Shown here piece after piece: positions 13,101-36,700 of a stretch of DNA of 64,000 nucleotides. A program made the position numbers and the translations under genes. The stretch's first letter is position 1. The number at the start of each line of letters is the position of its first letter. This DNA comes from Aphelocoma coerulescens. Taxonomy: Eukaryota > Chordata > Aves > Passeriformes > Corvidae. The notes under the pieces are model-generated. The model saw nothing but the letters and a program-made list of their open reading frames with translations. It was not told the origin of the DNA and ran no database searches. Location: NCBI RefSeq assembly GCF_041296385.1, contig NW_027183615.1, forward strand, positions 1-64,000, written 5' to 3'.

Positions 13101-15386
13101 ATCCTCTCAGGACCCTCCAAACCCCCTCAGAGACCCCCAAATTTCCTCATGAATCCCCGAATCCCCTCAGGGACCCCCCAAATCCCCTCAGAGACCCCCG
13201 AATCCCCTCATGAACCCCCAAACGCCCTCAGACACCCCTGAATCCCCTCAGGGACCCCAAAATCCCCTCAGGACCATCCAAATCCCCTCATGAACCCCCC
13301 CAACCCCCTCAGAACCCCCGAATCCCCTCAGGGACCCCCCAGATCCCTTCAGACATCCCCGAATTCCCTCAGACATCCCCAAATTCCCTCAGGGACTCCC
13401 AAAGCCCCTCAGGATCCCCCGAATCCTCTCGGAGACCCCAAAATCCCCTCAGGACCCCCCAAACCTCCTCATGAATCCCTGAATCCCCTCAGAGACCATC
13501 CAAATCCCCTCAGGGACCCCCAAATCCCCTTAGAAACCCACCCAAATCCCCTTAGGAACCCACCCAAATCCCCTCCTGAATCCCCGAATCCCCTCATGAA
13601 CCCCCAAACGCCCTCAGACACCCCCGAATCCTCTCACAGACCCCAAAATCCCCTCAGGACCCCCCGAATTCCCTCAGGGACCCCAAAATCCCCTCAGGAC
13701 CCTCCAAACCCCCTCAGAGACCCCTAAACCCCCTCAGAACCCCCCGAATCCCCTCAGGGATCCCCCAAATCCCTTCAGGGACCCCAAAATCCCCTCAGGA
13801 CCCTCCAAACCCCCTCAGAACCCCCGAATCCCCTCAGGGACCCCCCAGATCCCTTCAGACATCCCCGAATTCCCTCAGACATCCCCAAATTCCCTCAGGG
13901 ACTCCCAAACCCCCTCAGGATCCCCCGAATCCTCTCGGGACCCCCCAAATCCCCTCAGGGACCCCCCAAATCCCCTCAGGAACCCCCAAACCCCCTCAGG
14001 ACCCCCCAAATCCCCTCATGAAACCCCGAATCCCCTCATGAACCCCCAAACGCCCTCAGGAATCCCCCCGAATCCCCTCATGACCATCCAAATCCCCTCA
14101 GAGACCCCTAAACCCCCTCATGAATCCCCGAATCCCCTCATGAACCCCCAAACGCCCTCAGACACCCCCAAATCCCCTCACAGACCCCAAAATCCCCTCA
14201 GGGACCCCCAAATCCCCTCAGGACCCTCCAAACCCCCTCAGGGACCCCCAGATCCTCTCAGGACCCCCCGAATCCCCTCAGGGATCCCCCGAATCCCCTC
14301 ACGAACCCCCCGAATCCCCTCAGGACCCCTCAATCCACTCATGAATCCCCAAATCCCCTCAGAGACCCCCAAACCCCCTCAGAGACCCCCGAATCCCCTC
14401 AGGACCCTCCAAATCCTCTCAGGACCCTCCAAACCCCCTCAGAGACCCCCCCAAACCTCCTCATGAATCCCCGAATCCTCTCAGGGATCCCCCGAATCCC
14501 CTCACGAACCCCCCAAATCCCCTCAGAGACCCCTAAACCCCCTCAGGAATCCCCGAATCCCCTCAGGGACCCCCCCAAAACCCCTTAGAGACCCCAGAAT
14601 CCCCTCAGGACCATCCAAGTCCCCTCAGGGACCCCTCAATCCCCTTAGGAACCCACCCAAATCCTCTCAGGAACCCCCCCCCTCAAAATCCCCGAATCCC
14701 CTCATGAACCCCCCAAACCCTCTCAGACACCCCCGAATCCCCTTAGGGACCCCCAAATTTCCACATGGATCCCCGAATCCCCTCAGGGACCCCTCAATCC
14801 CCTTAGGAACCCACCCAAATCCCCCCAGGACCCCTCAATCCCCTGATGAACCCTCAATCCCCTCAGAGACCCCAAAATCCCCTTAGGACCATCCAAATCC
14901 CCTCAGAGACCCCCAAACCCCCTCAGAACCCCTGAATCCCCTCAGGGACCCCCCAGATCTTCTCATGAATCCCCGAATCGCCGCATGAACCCCCAAACGC
15001 CCTCAGGACCCCCCGAATCCCCTCAGGACTCCCCGAATCCCCTCAGAACCCCCAGATCCCCTCAGGACCCTCCAAACCCCCTCAGGGACCCCCAGATCTC
15101 CTCATGAACCCCCAAATCCCCTCAGAGACCCCCCGAATCCCCTCAGGAACCCGCCAGACCCCCGCCTTTTACCGCTTTCTCCTCCGCCCCCCGCAGGAAT
15201 CGCTTCACTCTGGGCCGCGGCACCGGGGCGGACCCGGGGAACGGGTCCATCCTCTGCAGGAAAAGCGGGAATGAGGCCGGGAATGAACCGGAGACCCCCA
15301 AAATCGCCCCAAATTTGGGGGAATCGCCTCAGCCTCCCCCGTCCCCTCACCCCGGACACGCCGCCGCCGCCGCCGCCGCCCGCCAT
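1077..15386 (-). CDS. WDR46: WDR46 (UTP7-type nucleolar WD40 protein), 5' half, partial
   Basis: Six joined exons, 15386-15351, 15253-15173, 11073-10961, 7925-7838, 4247-4186 and 1181-1077, give about 161 residues in one frame with GT-AG junctions and matching phases. The product aligns from memory with vertebrate WDR46: a DPFPG-APVP stretch, an acidic FLEPD segment, an AVDIAS helix, then [13 protein letters not shown] and GHVAALDW, which open the beta-propeller. WDR46 is the animal counterpart of yeast Utp7, a nucleolar scaffold of the small-subunit processome in 18S rRNA maturation. The ATG at 15386 is preferred because it has G at -3 and G at +4; an in-frame ATG three codons upstream (15395) has a weaker context. 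The N-terminal tail looks shorter than in mammals. The remaining propeller blades and C-terminus lie left of position 1. The introns are almost wholly tandem repeat. Confidence 0.95.
1441..1492 (-). repeat. Truncated copy of WDR46 exon 6 acceptor end (copy 1)
   Basis: Within the 10-bp minisatellite of intron 5, the minus strand repeats the CCCTCAG acceptor and the first 50 or so bases of exon 6 (GCACCTGTTACTG to GCCCTGGACTGGGAC), then breaks off into the ACTGGGAG repeat. The acceptor is intact, but no donor follows, so it is not a full exon. Confidence 0.9.
1801..1852 (-). repeat. Truncated copy of WDR46 exon 6 acceptor end (copy 2)
   Basis: Same structure as the copy at 1441, about 360 bases further upstream in transcription order. 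The acceptor here reads CCCGCAG, and the exon-like part differs by a few bases (GGGGGGTCTCTGGGG) before passing into the CCCAGT repeat. Confidence 0.9.
2050..4180. repeat. 20-bp minisatellite, WDR46 intron 5
   Basis: More than 100 units of CATACTGGTTTATACTGGCC and variants (TTAATACTGG, CGCTCCATACTGG) with a regular 20-base period made of two related 10-base halves. No coding or RNA signature was seen. Confidence 0.93.
4186..4247 (-). CDS. WDR46: WDR46 exon 5
   Basis: 62 bases with acceptor CCCCCCCAG and donor GTGAGC, phase 0 in and two bases (AG) out. Encodes [20 protein letters not shown] plus a split arginine, the conserved FGPYR-Y-R-GR lead-in to the first propeller blade. It sits between two unrelated repeat families. 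Confidence 0.96.
4262..5700. repeat. Short-period AATTCCC minisatellite, WDR46 intron 4
   Basis: Units of 7-8 bases (CCCAAATT, CCCCAATT, CCTGAATT) in higher-order groupings of 15-30 bases. The sense RNA is a G/T/A-rich repeat free of stops over long stretches, which explains the long spurious open frames here. Confidence 0.9.
5700..7830. repeat. C-rich ~20-bp minisatellite, WDR46 intron 4
   Basis: Units such as CCCCAAAATCCCCATTTTTC with many single-base variants. Parts recur at larger spacing, for example AAATCCCGCTGTTTTTCCCC at about 6552, 6727 and 7388. No gene is seen. Confidence 0.9.
7838..7925 (-). CDS. WDR46: WDR46 exon 4
   Basis: 88 bases with acceptor GGTTGCCGCAG and donor GTGGGA. 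Encodes [29 protein letters not shown] after the split glycine. This corresponds to the FLEGEDGEDTAKICQADIVE stretch and following AVDIAS helix of mammalian WDR46. The flanking intron happens to be open in the same frame for hundreds of codons, but that is repeat and not coding. Confidence 0.95.
7980..10955. repeat. ~40-bp GGGGATTTTGGGGG minisatellite, WDR46 intron 3
   Basis: From 7980 to about 10200 the units alternate AAATCCCGGGATTTTGGGGG with TCCCTGAGGGGTTTTTGGGG. From about 10250 to 10860 a longer unit of roughly 70-100 bases carries CGATCCCGATGAATTCGGGG and GGATCCGTGCCGGGATTTGG. All are intronic. Confidence 0.9.
10961..11073 (-). CDS. WDR46: WDR46 exon 3
   Basis: 113 bases with acceptor CCCTCCAG and donor GTGAGA, starting in phase 0 and leaving two bases (GG) completed by the G of the next exon. 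Encodes a charged helix ([19 protein letters not shown]) and an acidic FLPEEAG end, matching the charged region before the propeller in WDR46. Confidence 0.88.
11095..12060. repeat. ~18-bp CCAAATTCCACC minisatellite, WDR46 intron 2
   Basis: Units of the type AAATTCCACCCAAATCCCCC, interrupted at intervals by CCTTCCAAGAACCCCCAA, giving a second level of repetition. No gene is seen. Confidence 0.9.
12060..15150. repeat. ~17-bp CCCCTCAGG minisatellite, WDR46 intron 2
   Basis: About 3 kb of CCCCTCAGGGACCCCCAAAT units and variants (CCCCTCATGAACCCCCAAAC). It contains larger internal duplications: the stretch around 13010-13070 recurs at 13075-13140, and a block near 13290-13400 recurs near 13810-13910. 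No gene is seen. Confidence 0.9.
15173..15253 (-). CDS. WDR46: WDR46 exon 2
   Basis: 27 codons, phase 0 at both ends. The acceptor is TTTTCCTGCAG and the donor GTAAAA. It encodes a [12 protein letters not shown] segment followed by a basic stretch (VKRFLRG), resembling the DPFPGPAPVP segment of mammalian WDR46. An internal ATG is the second codon, so it could serve as an alternative start if exon 1 is skipped. Confidence 0.88.
15351..15386 (-). CDS. WDR46: WDR46 exon 1 (coding part)
   Basis: Encodes MA, seven glycines from a GGC run, then VSG, and ends at a GTGAGG donor in phase 0. It is spliced to the exon beginning AGG ATG GAC. The glycine run is a pure trinucleotide repeat and may vary in length. 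The 5' end of the transcript is not defined by sequence; an ETS-type CCGGAAGTG on the minus strand lies about 25-35 bases upstream of the ATG. Confidence 0.8.
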
Positions 15387-15399
15387 CTCGACCATGTGG

Positions 15400-15500
15400 A
15401 GAAGCCACGCCCACTTCCGGGTAATGAGCCAATCAGGTGAAAGGGCGGGCAAAGCGCAGCCAATCAGAGTGAAGCGGCGCGGAAGGGGGTGAAGGTGGAG
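15400..15500 (-). promoter_or_regulatory. WDR46 proximal promoter: ETS, CCAAT and GC boxes
   Basis: Immediately upstream of the WDR46 start codon on the minus strand are CCGGAAGTGG (15411-15420, ETS type), two CCAATCA boxes on the plus strand (15429-15435 and 15460-15466, NF-Y type) and GGGCGGG between them (15443-15449, Sp1 type). No TATA box is seen. This is the usual layout of a TATA-less housekeeping promoter. The transcription start is inferred only. Confidence 0.7.
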
Positions 15501-15502
15501 GC

Positions 15503-15661
15503 GCCATCTTGGTATCGGGCAAAGCACTCATTGGGGAAGCGGCGGGCGCCATCTTGGTTACGGGCGGCGCCATCTTGGTTATGGGCAGCGCCATCTTGGT
15601 TATGGGCGGCGCCATCTTGTTGTGGGCAGCGCCATCTTGGTTGCGGGCGGCGCCATTTTGG
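15503..15661 (-). promoter_or_regulatory. Tandem array of seven YY1-type motifs upstream of WDR46
   Basis: GCCATCTTGG or a one-base variant begins at 15503, 15548, 15569, 15590, 15611, 15631 and 15652. On the minus strand each reads CCAAGATGGC, followed by GCC, the core of the YY1 element. From 15548 on the spacing is 20-21 bases, two helical turns. The unit is GCCATCTTGGTTATGGGCGG plus one base. The array ends where the intergenic pyrimidine repeat begins. Binding is inferred from motif only. Confidence 0.7.
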
Positions 15662-15669
15662 TTGAGGGC

Positions 15670-18600
15670 AAATCCGGGCTCGGCATTTTTGGGTCTTTTC
15701 CCCCAAATTTTGGGGTTCCCTCGGGCGGTTTTTTGGGAAGTTCCAAATCCTCCTCTTTATTTTTGCGTTCCACGAAGGGATTCCTCTTCCCCAAAACCCC
15801 AAATTTCCCCCCCAAAATCGATATTTCCAAAAAATCCCTGTTTTATTCCCAAAATTTTCATTCCTAAAAATCCCCACTTTCGCCCCCCAAAAATCCATTT
15901 GATTCCCAAAAAATCCACCTTTCTCCAAAAAAAGCCCCTCCCATCCCCAAATTCCCGTCTTTAATTCCCAAAAATCCGTTTTATTACCCCCCAAAAATTC
16001 ATCTTTTTCCTGTTTTCCCTCCTTTCCTGGATTTCCCCCAAAACTCCCCTCCCCCATCCCAAAATCTCCTCCTTCATTCCCGGAATTTCTGCATCCTGCC
16101 CCAAAATACCCCAAATTTTCCATTTTTTGGCTCTTTTTCCCCATTTCCCCTCATTTTTTTCTTGATTTTTCCCTTTTTCCCTCTTTTTTCCCCCAAAACG
16201 CCCCTCCCCCATCCCAAAATCCCCACTTTTATTCCCAGAATTTCACCGTCCTGCCCCAAAATCCCCCAAATTTTGCATTTTCCCCTCATTTTCCCCCATT
16301 TCCTCTCATTTTTTTCTGTTTTTTTCCGTTTTTTACCTTTTTCCCTCTTTTTTGCCCAAAACTCCCCTCCCCCATTCCAAAATCTCCACTTTTATTCCCA
16401 AAATTTTGGTGTCCTCCCCCAATATCCCCCAAATCTTCCATTTTCCCCTCATTTTTTCCCATTTTTCCTTCTTTTTTCCCCATTTTCCCTCCTTTTTTCC
16501 CTTTTTTCCCCAAAATTCCCCTCCCCCATCCCAAAATCTCCTCCTTCATTCCCACAATTTCACCATCCCGCCCCCAAATCCCCCAAATTTTGCATTTTTT
16601 CCCCATTTCCCCCCATTTTTCCTGTTTTTTCCCTCTTTTTTCCCCTTTTTTTCCCAAAATTCCACTCCCCCATCCCAAAATCTCCTCTTTTATTCCCAAA
16701 GTTTTGGCGTCCTGCCCCAAATTCCCCCAAATTTTGCATTTTTCCCCATTTTTCCCTCTTTTTCCCCATTTCCTCACCTTTTTTCCTGTTTTTTTCCATT
16801 TTTTACCTTTTTCCCTCTTTTTTCCCCCAAAACTCCCCTCCCACATCCCAAATCTCCACTTTTATTCCCAAAATTTCACCATCCTGCCCCAAAATCCCTC
16901 AAAAATCCTTTTTTTTCCCATTTTTCCTGGTTTTCCCCCCATTTTTCCCCATTTCCCCTCTTTTTTCCCTCTTTTTTTCCTTTTTCCCTCTTTTTTCCCC
17001 CAAAACTCCCCTCCCCCATCCCCAAAATCCCCTCTTTTATTCCCAGATTTTCCCCATCCCCCCCAAACTCCACATTTTTAACTCCTTTTTTTCCAAAACC
17101 TCCTCTTTTATTCCCCCAATTTCGCCTCCTCCCGCCCCAAAATCCCCCAAATTTTCCATTTTTCCCTCATTTTTCCCCATTTCCTCTCATTTTTTCTGGT
17201 TTTTTCCATTTTTTCTCTTTTCCCCTCTTTTTTCCCCCAAAATTCCCCTCCCCCATCCCAAAATCTCCTCCTTCATTCCCAGAATTTCACTGTCCTGGCC
17301 CCAAATCCCCCAAATTTTCCATTTTCCCCTCATTTTTCCCTTTTTTTCCCCATTTCCTCACCTTTTTTCCTGTTTTTTCCCTCTTTTTTCCCCTTTTTTT
17401 CCCAAAATTCCACTCCCACATCCCAAAATCTCCTCTTTTATTCCCGGAATTTCAGTGTCCTGCTCCAAAATCCCCCAAATTTTCCATTTTTCCCTCATTT
17501 TCCCTCTTTTTTTCCCATTTTCACCAATTTTTTCCCATTTTCAGTCTTTTTTTCCCTGGTTTTTCCCTTTTCCCTCTTTTTTCCCCCAAAACTCCCCTCC
17601 CCCATCCCCAAATCCCCTCTTTTATTCCCAGACTTTCACCATCCCCCCCCAAATCCCCCCAAACTCCACATTTTTAACTCCTTTTTTTCCAAAACCTCCT
17701 CTTTTATTCCAATTTCGCCTCCTCCCGCCCCAAAATCCCCCAAATTTTCCATTTTTTGGTTCATTTTTCCCATTTCCCCTCATTTTTCCCTGTTTTTTTC
17801 CGTTTTTCCCTCTTTTTTCCCCCAAAACTCCCCTCCCCCATCCCAAAATCTCCTCCTTCATTCCCAGAATTTCACCGTCCTGGCCCCAAATCCCCCAAAT
17901 TTTGCATTTTTCCCTCATTTTTTCCTGTTTTTCCTTCCTTTTCCCTATTTTTCCCAATTTTTTCCCTGTTTTTTCCCTTTTTCCCTCTTTTTCCCCCCCA
18001 AAACTCCCCTCCCCCATCCCAAAATCTCCACTTTTATTCTCAAAATTTTGGCGTCCTACTCCAAAATCCCCCAAATTTTGCATTCTCCCCTCATTTTTTT
18101 CCCATTTTCCCCCATTTTTTCCCATTTTCACTCTTTTTTTCCCTGTTTTTTCCCTTTTTCCCTCTTTTTCCCCCCAAAACTCCCCTCCCCCATCCCAAAA
18201 TCCCCATTTTATTCCCAGATTTTCCCCATCCCCCCCAAACTCCACATTTTTAACTCCTTTTTTTTCCAAAACCTCCTCTTTTATTCCCCCAATTTCGCCT
18301 CCTCCCGCCCCAAAATCCCCCAAATTTTCCATTTTTTGGTTCTTTTCCCCCATTTTCCTTTATTTTTTCCTGATTTTTACCTTTTTCCCTCTTTTTTCCC
18401 CCAAAACTCCCCTCCCCCATCCCAAAATCTCCTCCTTCATTCCCAGAATTTCACCGTCCCGCCCCAAAATCCCCAAATTTTGCATTTTTCCCCCAAACTT
18501 TCCCATTTTTCCTTTTTTCCCATCTTCCCCCATTTTTCGCTGGTTTTTCCCTTTTTCCCTCTTTTTTCCCCCAAAACTCCCCTCCCCCATCCCCAAATCC

Positions 18601-19040
18601 CCACTTTTATTCCCGGAATTTCACCATCCTGCCCCAAAATCCCCAAATTTTACATTTCCCCCCATTTTTCCCTCTTTTTTTCCCATTTCCCCTCCTTTTT
18701 TCCTGTTTTTTCCCTCTTTTTTCCCCTTTTTTCCCCTTTTTTTCCCAAAATTCCACTCCCACATCCCAAAATCTCCTCTTTTATTCCCGGAATTTCAGTG
18801 TCCTGCTCCAAAATCCCCCAAATTTTCCATTTTTCCCTCATTTTCCCTCTTTTTTTCCCATTTTCACCAATTTTTTCCCATTTTCAGTCTTTTTTTCCCT
18901 GGTTTTTCCCCTTTTCCCTCTTTTTCCCCCCAAAACTCCCCTCCCCCATCCCAAAATCCCCTCTTTTATTCCCAGACTTTCACCATTCCCCCCCAAATCC
19001 CCCCAAACTCCACATTTTTAACTCCTTTTTTTCCAAAACC
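15670..19040. repeat. Pyrimidine-rich composite minisatellite between WDR46 and RPS18
   Basis: Intergenic stretch dominated by C and T on the plus strand. From about 16000 a composite unit of roughly 150-230 bases recurs, marked by CCCCTCCCCCATCCCAAAAT then CTCC, TTTATTCCC, a line ending GTCCTGCCCCAAAA, and runs of TTTTTCCC. Blocks near 17040-17170, 17610-17740, 18200-18330 and 18960-19090 are close copies of each other. No PFDN6, B3GALT4 or other gene was found here. Confidence 0.88.
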
Positions 19041-19046
19041 TCCTCT

Positions 19047-19052
19047 TTTATT
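19047..19052 (-). terminator. Possible RPS18 polyadenylation signal
   Basis: AATAAA on the minus strand (TTTATT on plus), about 90 bases after the stop codon. The same hexamer recurs in the intergenic composite repeat as part of the TTTATTCCC motif, so several backup signals exist downstream. The real cleavage site cannot be told from sequence. Confidence 0.45.
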
Positions 19053-19138
19053 CCCCCAATTTCGCCTCCTCCCACCCCAAAATCCCCCAAAATTCCCATT
19101 TTTTGGCTCTTTTTTCCCCAATTCCGCCGTTTTTTCCC

Positions 19139-33598
<14,460 letters not shown>

Positions 33599-33699
33599 GG
33601 CTGCGGCCTCCGCGGGGCTGTGTCGGAAAAGGGGGGGGGAGTGAGAAGAAGGAGGAAGTGACGTCAGCGCGCCGCGCCTGCGCGCCGTGCGTCGGCAAG
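33599..33699. promoter_or_regulatory. Bidirectional promoter RPS18/VPS52
   Basis: Only 101 bases separate the RPS18 and VPS52 start codons. Visible motifs are a C-run plus TTTTCC on the minus strand (33627-33639, TOP-like start of RPS18), GAGGAAGTG (ETS type, 33652-33660), a perfect CRE TGACGTCA (33659-33666) and GCGCCTGCGC (33674-33683, NRF1-like). AAGATGGCGGC (YY1 type, 33698-33708) overlaps the VPS52 ATG. No TATA box is present. The mammalian genes are also divergent, so this arrangement is ancient. Confidence 0.82.
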
Positions 33700-33738
33700 A
33701 TGGCGGCGGAGGCGGAGGTAGCGCCGGCACCGGGAGAG
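33700..33738 (+). CDS. VPS52: VPS52 exon 1 (coding part)
   Basis: ATG at 33700 inside a YY1-type AAGATGGCGGC. Two phase-0 donors are possible: GAG/GTAGCG after 33717, giving MAAEAE, or GAG/GTTTGG after 33738, giving MAAEAEVAPAPGE. Neither is a strong donor, and the sequence does not decide between them. Confidence 0.7.
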
Positions 33739-36700
33739 GTTTGGGGGATGCAGGGATTTGCGGGGAGCGGTTTTTTGGGGGGATTTTGGGGCTTTTGGGG
33801 GATGATTTCGCGCTGGCGGCAAGGTCTGGAGGGGGAGGGCGGCGTTGCTGAAGCGGTTGTGCCGCAGGTGGCGGCGGTGGAGGCGCCGCTGGAGGCGGAG
33901 CTGGAGGCGGAGCTGGACCTGGAGGGGGCGGAGCTGGAGGAGGTGGACGGTGAGAGGGGCGGGGCCAAAACGAGGGGGCGTGGCCAATGCCCTTATATGG
34001 GCATGCCCGCCCTACTGAAGCCGCGTTGCCGCCAATGGAGGGGGCGTGGCCAACGCCGAGGGGGCGTGGTCAATGCCCTTATATGGGCATGCCCGCCCTG
34101 CTGAGGCCGCGTTGCCGCCAATGGAGGGGGCGTGGCCAACACCGAGGGGGCGTGGTCAATGCCCTTATATGGGCATGCCCGCCCTGCTGAGGCCGCGTTG
34201 CCGCCAATGGAGGGGGCGTGGCCTGCGGGAAGGGGCGTGGCCAAGGCGGACGGAACCATTTGGGATGCGCACGGGGGGGGGGGGGTGTGCGCCCCAATTT
34301 CCCCCTTTTTTCCCCCATTTTTCCGCCTTTTTTTTCCCAATTTTTTTTCCCCCACCTTTTCCCATTTTTCCCTCCCCTTTTCCCAGTGCACATCCAGGAG
34401 AACCTGGAGGACGCCCTGGTGCAGGAGGCGCTGCAGACCGTGAGTGGTTCCTCCCTAAAAAATATCCCCAAAAATATCCTCCGAAAACGTCCCCAAATGT
34501 CCCAAAACGTCCCCAAATTCCCGTTGCAGGGCGTGGACCTGCGCCAGTATTCCCGGCAGGTGGAGCTGGAGCTGCAGGAGGTGGAGAGGGCCTCGATCCA
34601 GGATTGTATCCTCCCAAAACTGTCCCCAAAATCCCCTAAAACCTCCCCCAAAAAGCCCCTAAAAGTGACCCCAAATCCCCCAAAGTGACCCCAAATCCTC
34701 CCAAAATGTCCTCGAAGTGTCCTCAAGGTGGCCCTTGACCCCCTCGGAGACATCCGGGAGAGCGAGAACATCGCGGAGCTGCACAACCAGATCAGCGCCT
34801 GCGACACCATCCTCGAGGTACCGGCCCCAAAACGGCCCCAAATGGCCCCAAATGGCCCCAAAATGGCCTCAAATGGCCCCAAAATGGCCCCAAATGGCAC
34901 CAAGATTGCCCAAAATGGCCTCAAATGGCCCCAAAATGGCTCCAAATGGCCCCAAAACGGCCCCAAATGGCCCCAAAACAGCCCCAAATGGCACCAAGAT
35001 TGCCCAAAATGGCACCAAAATGGCTCCAAATGGCCCCAAATGGCCCCAAAACGGCCCCAAATGGCCCAAAATGGCCCCAAATGGCCCCAAAACGGCCTCA
35101 AATGGCCCCAAAATGGCTCCAAATGGCCCCCAAACGGCCCCAAATGGCCCCAAATGGCCCCAAAACGGCCCCAAATGGCACCAAGATTGCCCAAAATGGC
35201 CTCAAATGGCCCAAAATGGCCTCAAATGGCACCAAAATGGCCCCAAATGGCCCCAAAATGGCCTCAAATGGCCCCAAAATGGCCCCAAATTGGCCCCAAA
35301 TGGCCCCAAAAAGGCCCCAAAATGGCCCCAAAATGGCCTCAAATGGCCCCAAAAAGGCCCCAAAATAACCACAAATGGCCCCAAAATGGCCCCAAAATGG
35401 CCCCAAATGGCCTCAAGATTGCCCAAATTGGCCCCAAATGGCCCCAAAATGGCCCCAAATGGTCCAAAATTGGCCCAAATGGCCTCAAAATGGCCCCAAG
35501 TGTTCTCAAGATTGCCCAAATTGGCCCAAAATGGCCCCAAAATGGCCCCAAATGGCCTCAAGATTGCCCAAAATGGCCTCAAATGGCACCAAATGGCCCC
35601 AAAATGGTCCCAAATGGCTCAAAATGGCCGCAAATGGCCCCAAATGGCCCCAAAATGGCCCCAAATGGCACCAAAATGGCCCCAAATGGTCCAAAATTGG
35701 CCCAAATTGATCTCAAAGTGGCCCCAAAATGGCCTCAAATGGCCCGAAATGTGCTCAAATGGCCCCAAAATGGCCTCAAATGGCCCAAAATGGCCCCAAA
35801 ATGGCCCCAATTGTCCTCAAGATTGCCCAAATTGGCCCCAAATGGCACCAAAATGGCCCCAAATGGTCCAAAATTGGCCCAAATGGCCTCAAAATGGCCC
35901 CAAGTGTCCTCAAGATTGCCCAAATTGGCCCAAAATGGCCCCAAAAAGGACCTAAATGGCCCTAATTGGCCCCAAAATGTCCTCAAATGGCCCCAAAATG
36001 GTCCCAAATGGCCTCAAGATTGCCCAAAATGGCCCCAAATGGCCCCAAATGGCCCCAAAAAGGCCCCAAAATAACCACAAATGGCCCCAAAATGGTTCCA
36101 AATGGCACCGAAATGGCCCCAAATGGCCCCAAAATGGCACCAAATGGCCCCAAAATGGCCCCAAATTGGCCCCAAATGGCCCCAAAAAGGCCCCAAAATG
36201 GCCCCAAATGGCCCAAAATGGCCTCAAATTGCCCCAAAATGGCCTCAAATGGCCCCAAAAAGGCCCCAAAATAACCACAAATGGCACCAAAATTGCCCCA
36301 AAATAGCCTCAAATGGCCCCCAAATGGCCCCAAAATGTCCTCAAATGGCCCCAAAATGGCCCCAAATGGCCCCAAAATGGCCCCCAAAAGGCCTCAAAAG
36401 GCCCCAAAAAGGCCCCAAAATGGCCTCAAATGGCCCCAAATTGGCCCCAAATGGCCCCAAAATGGCCCCAAATTGGCCCCAAATGGCCCCAAAAAGGCCC
36501 CAAAATGGCCCCAAAATGGCCTCAAATGGCCCCAAAAAGGCCCCAAAATGGCCCCAAGGTTGCCCAAACCCCCTAAAAACACCAAAACCCCCCCAAAAAT
36601 AAAAAAAATTCCAAAAAAATCCCCCCCAAAATCCCAAAAAAATCCCAAAAAAACCCCAAAAAAATCCCAAAAAATTCCCCAAAAATCCCAAAAAGCCCCC

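Noticed and set aside
15670..19040. A PFDN6 or B3GALT4 gene expected from mammalian gene order
   Set aside because: Both strands were read for conserved segments of either gene; only pyrimidine repeats were found.
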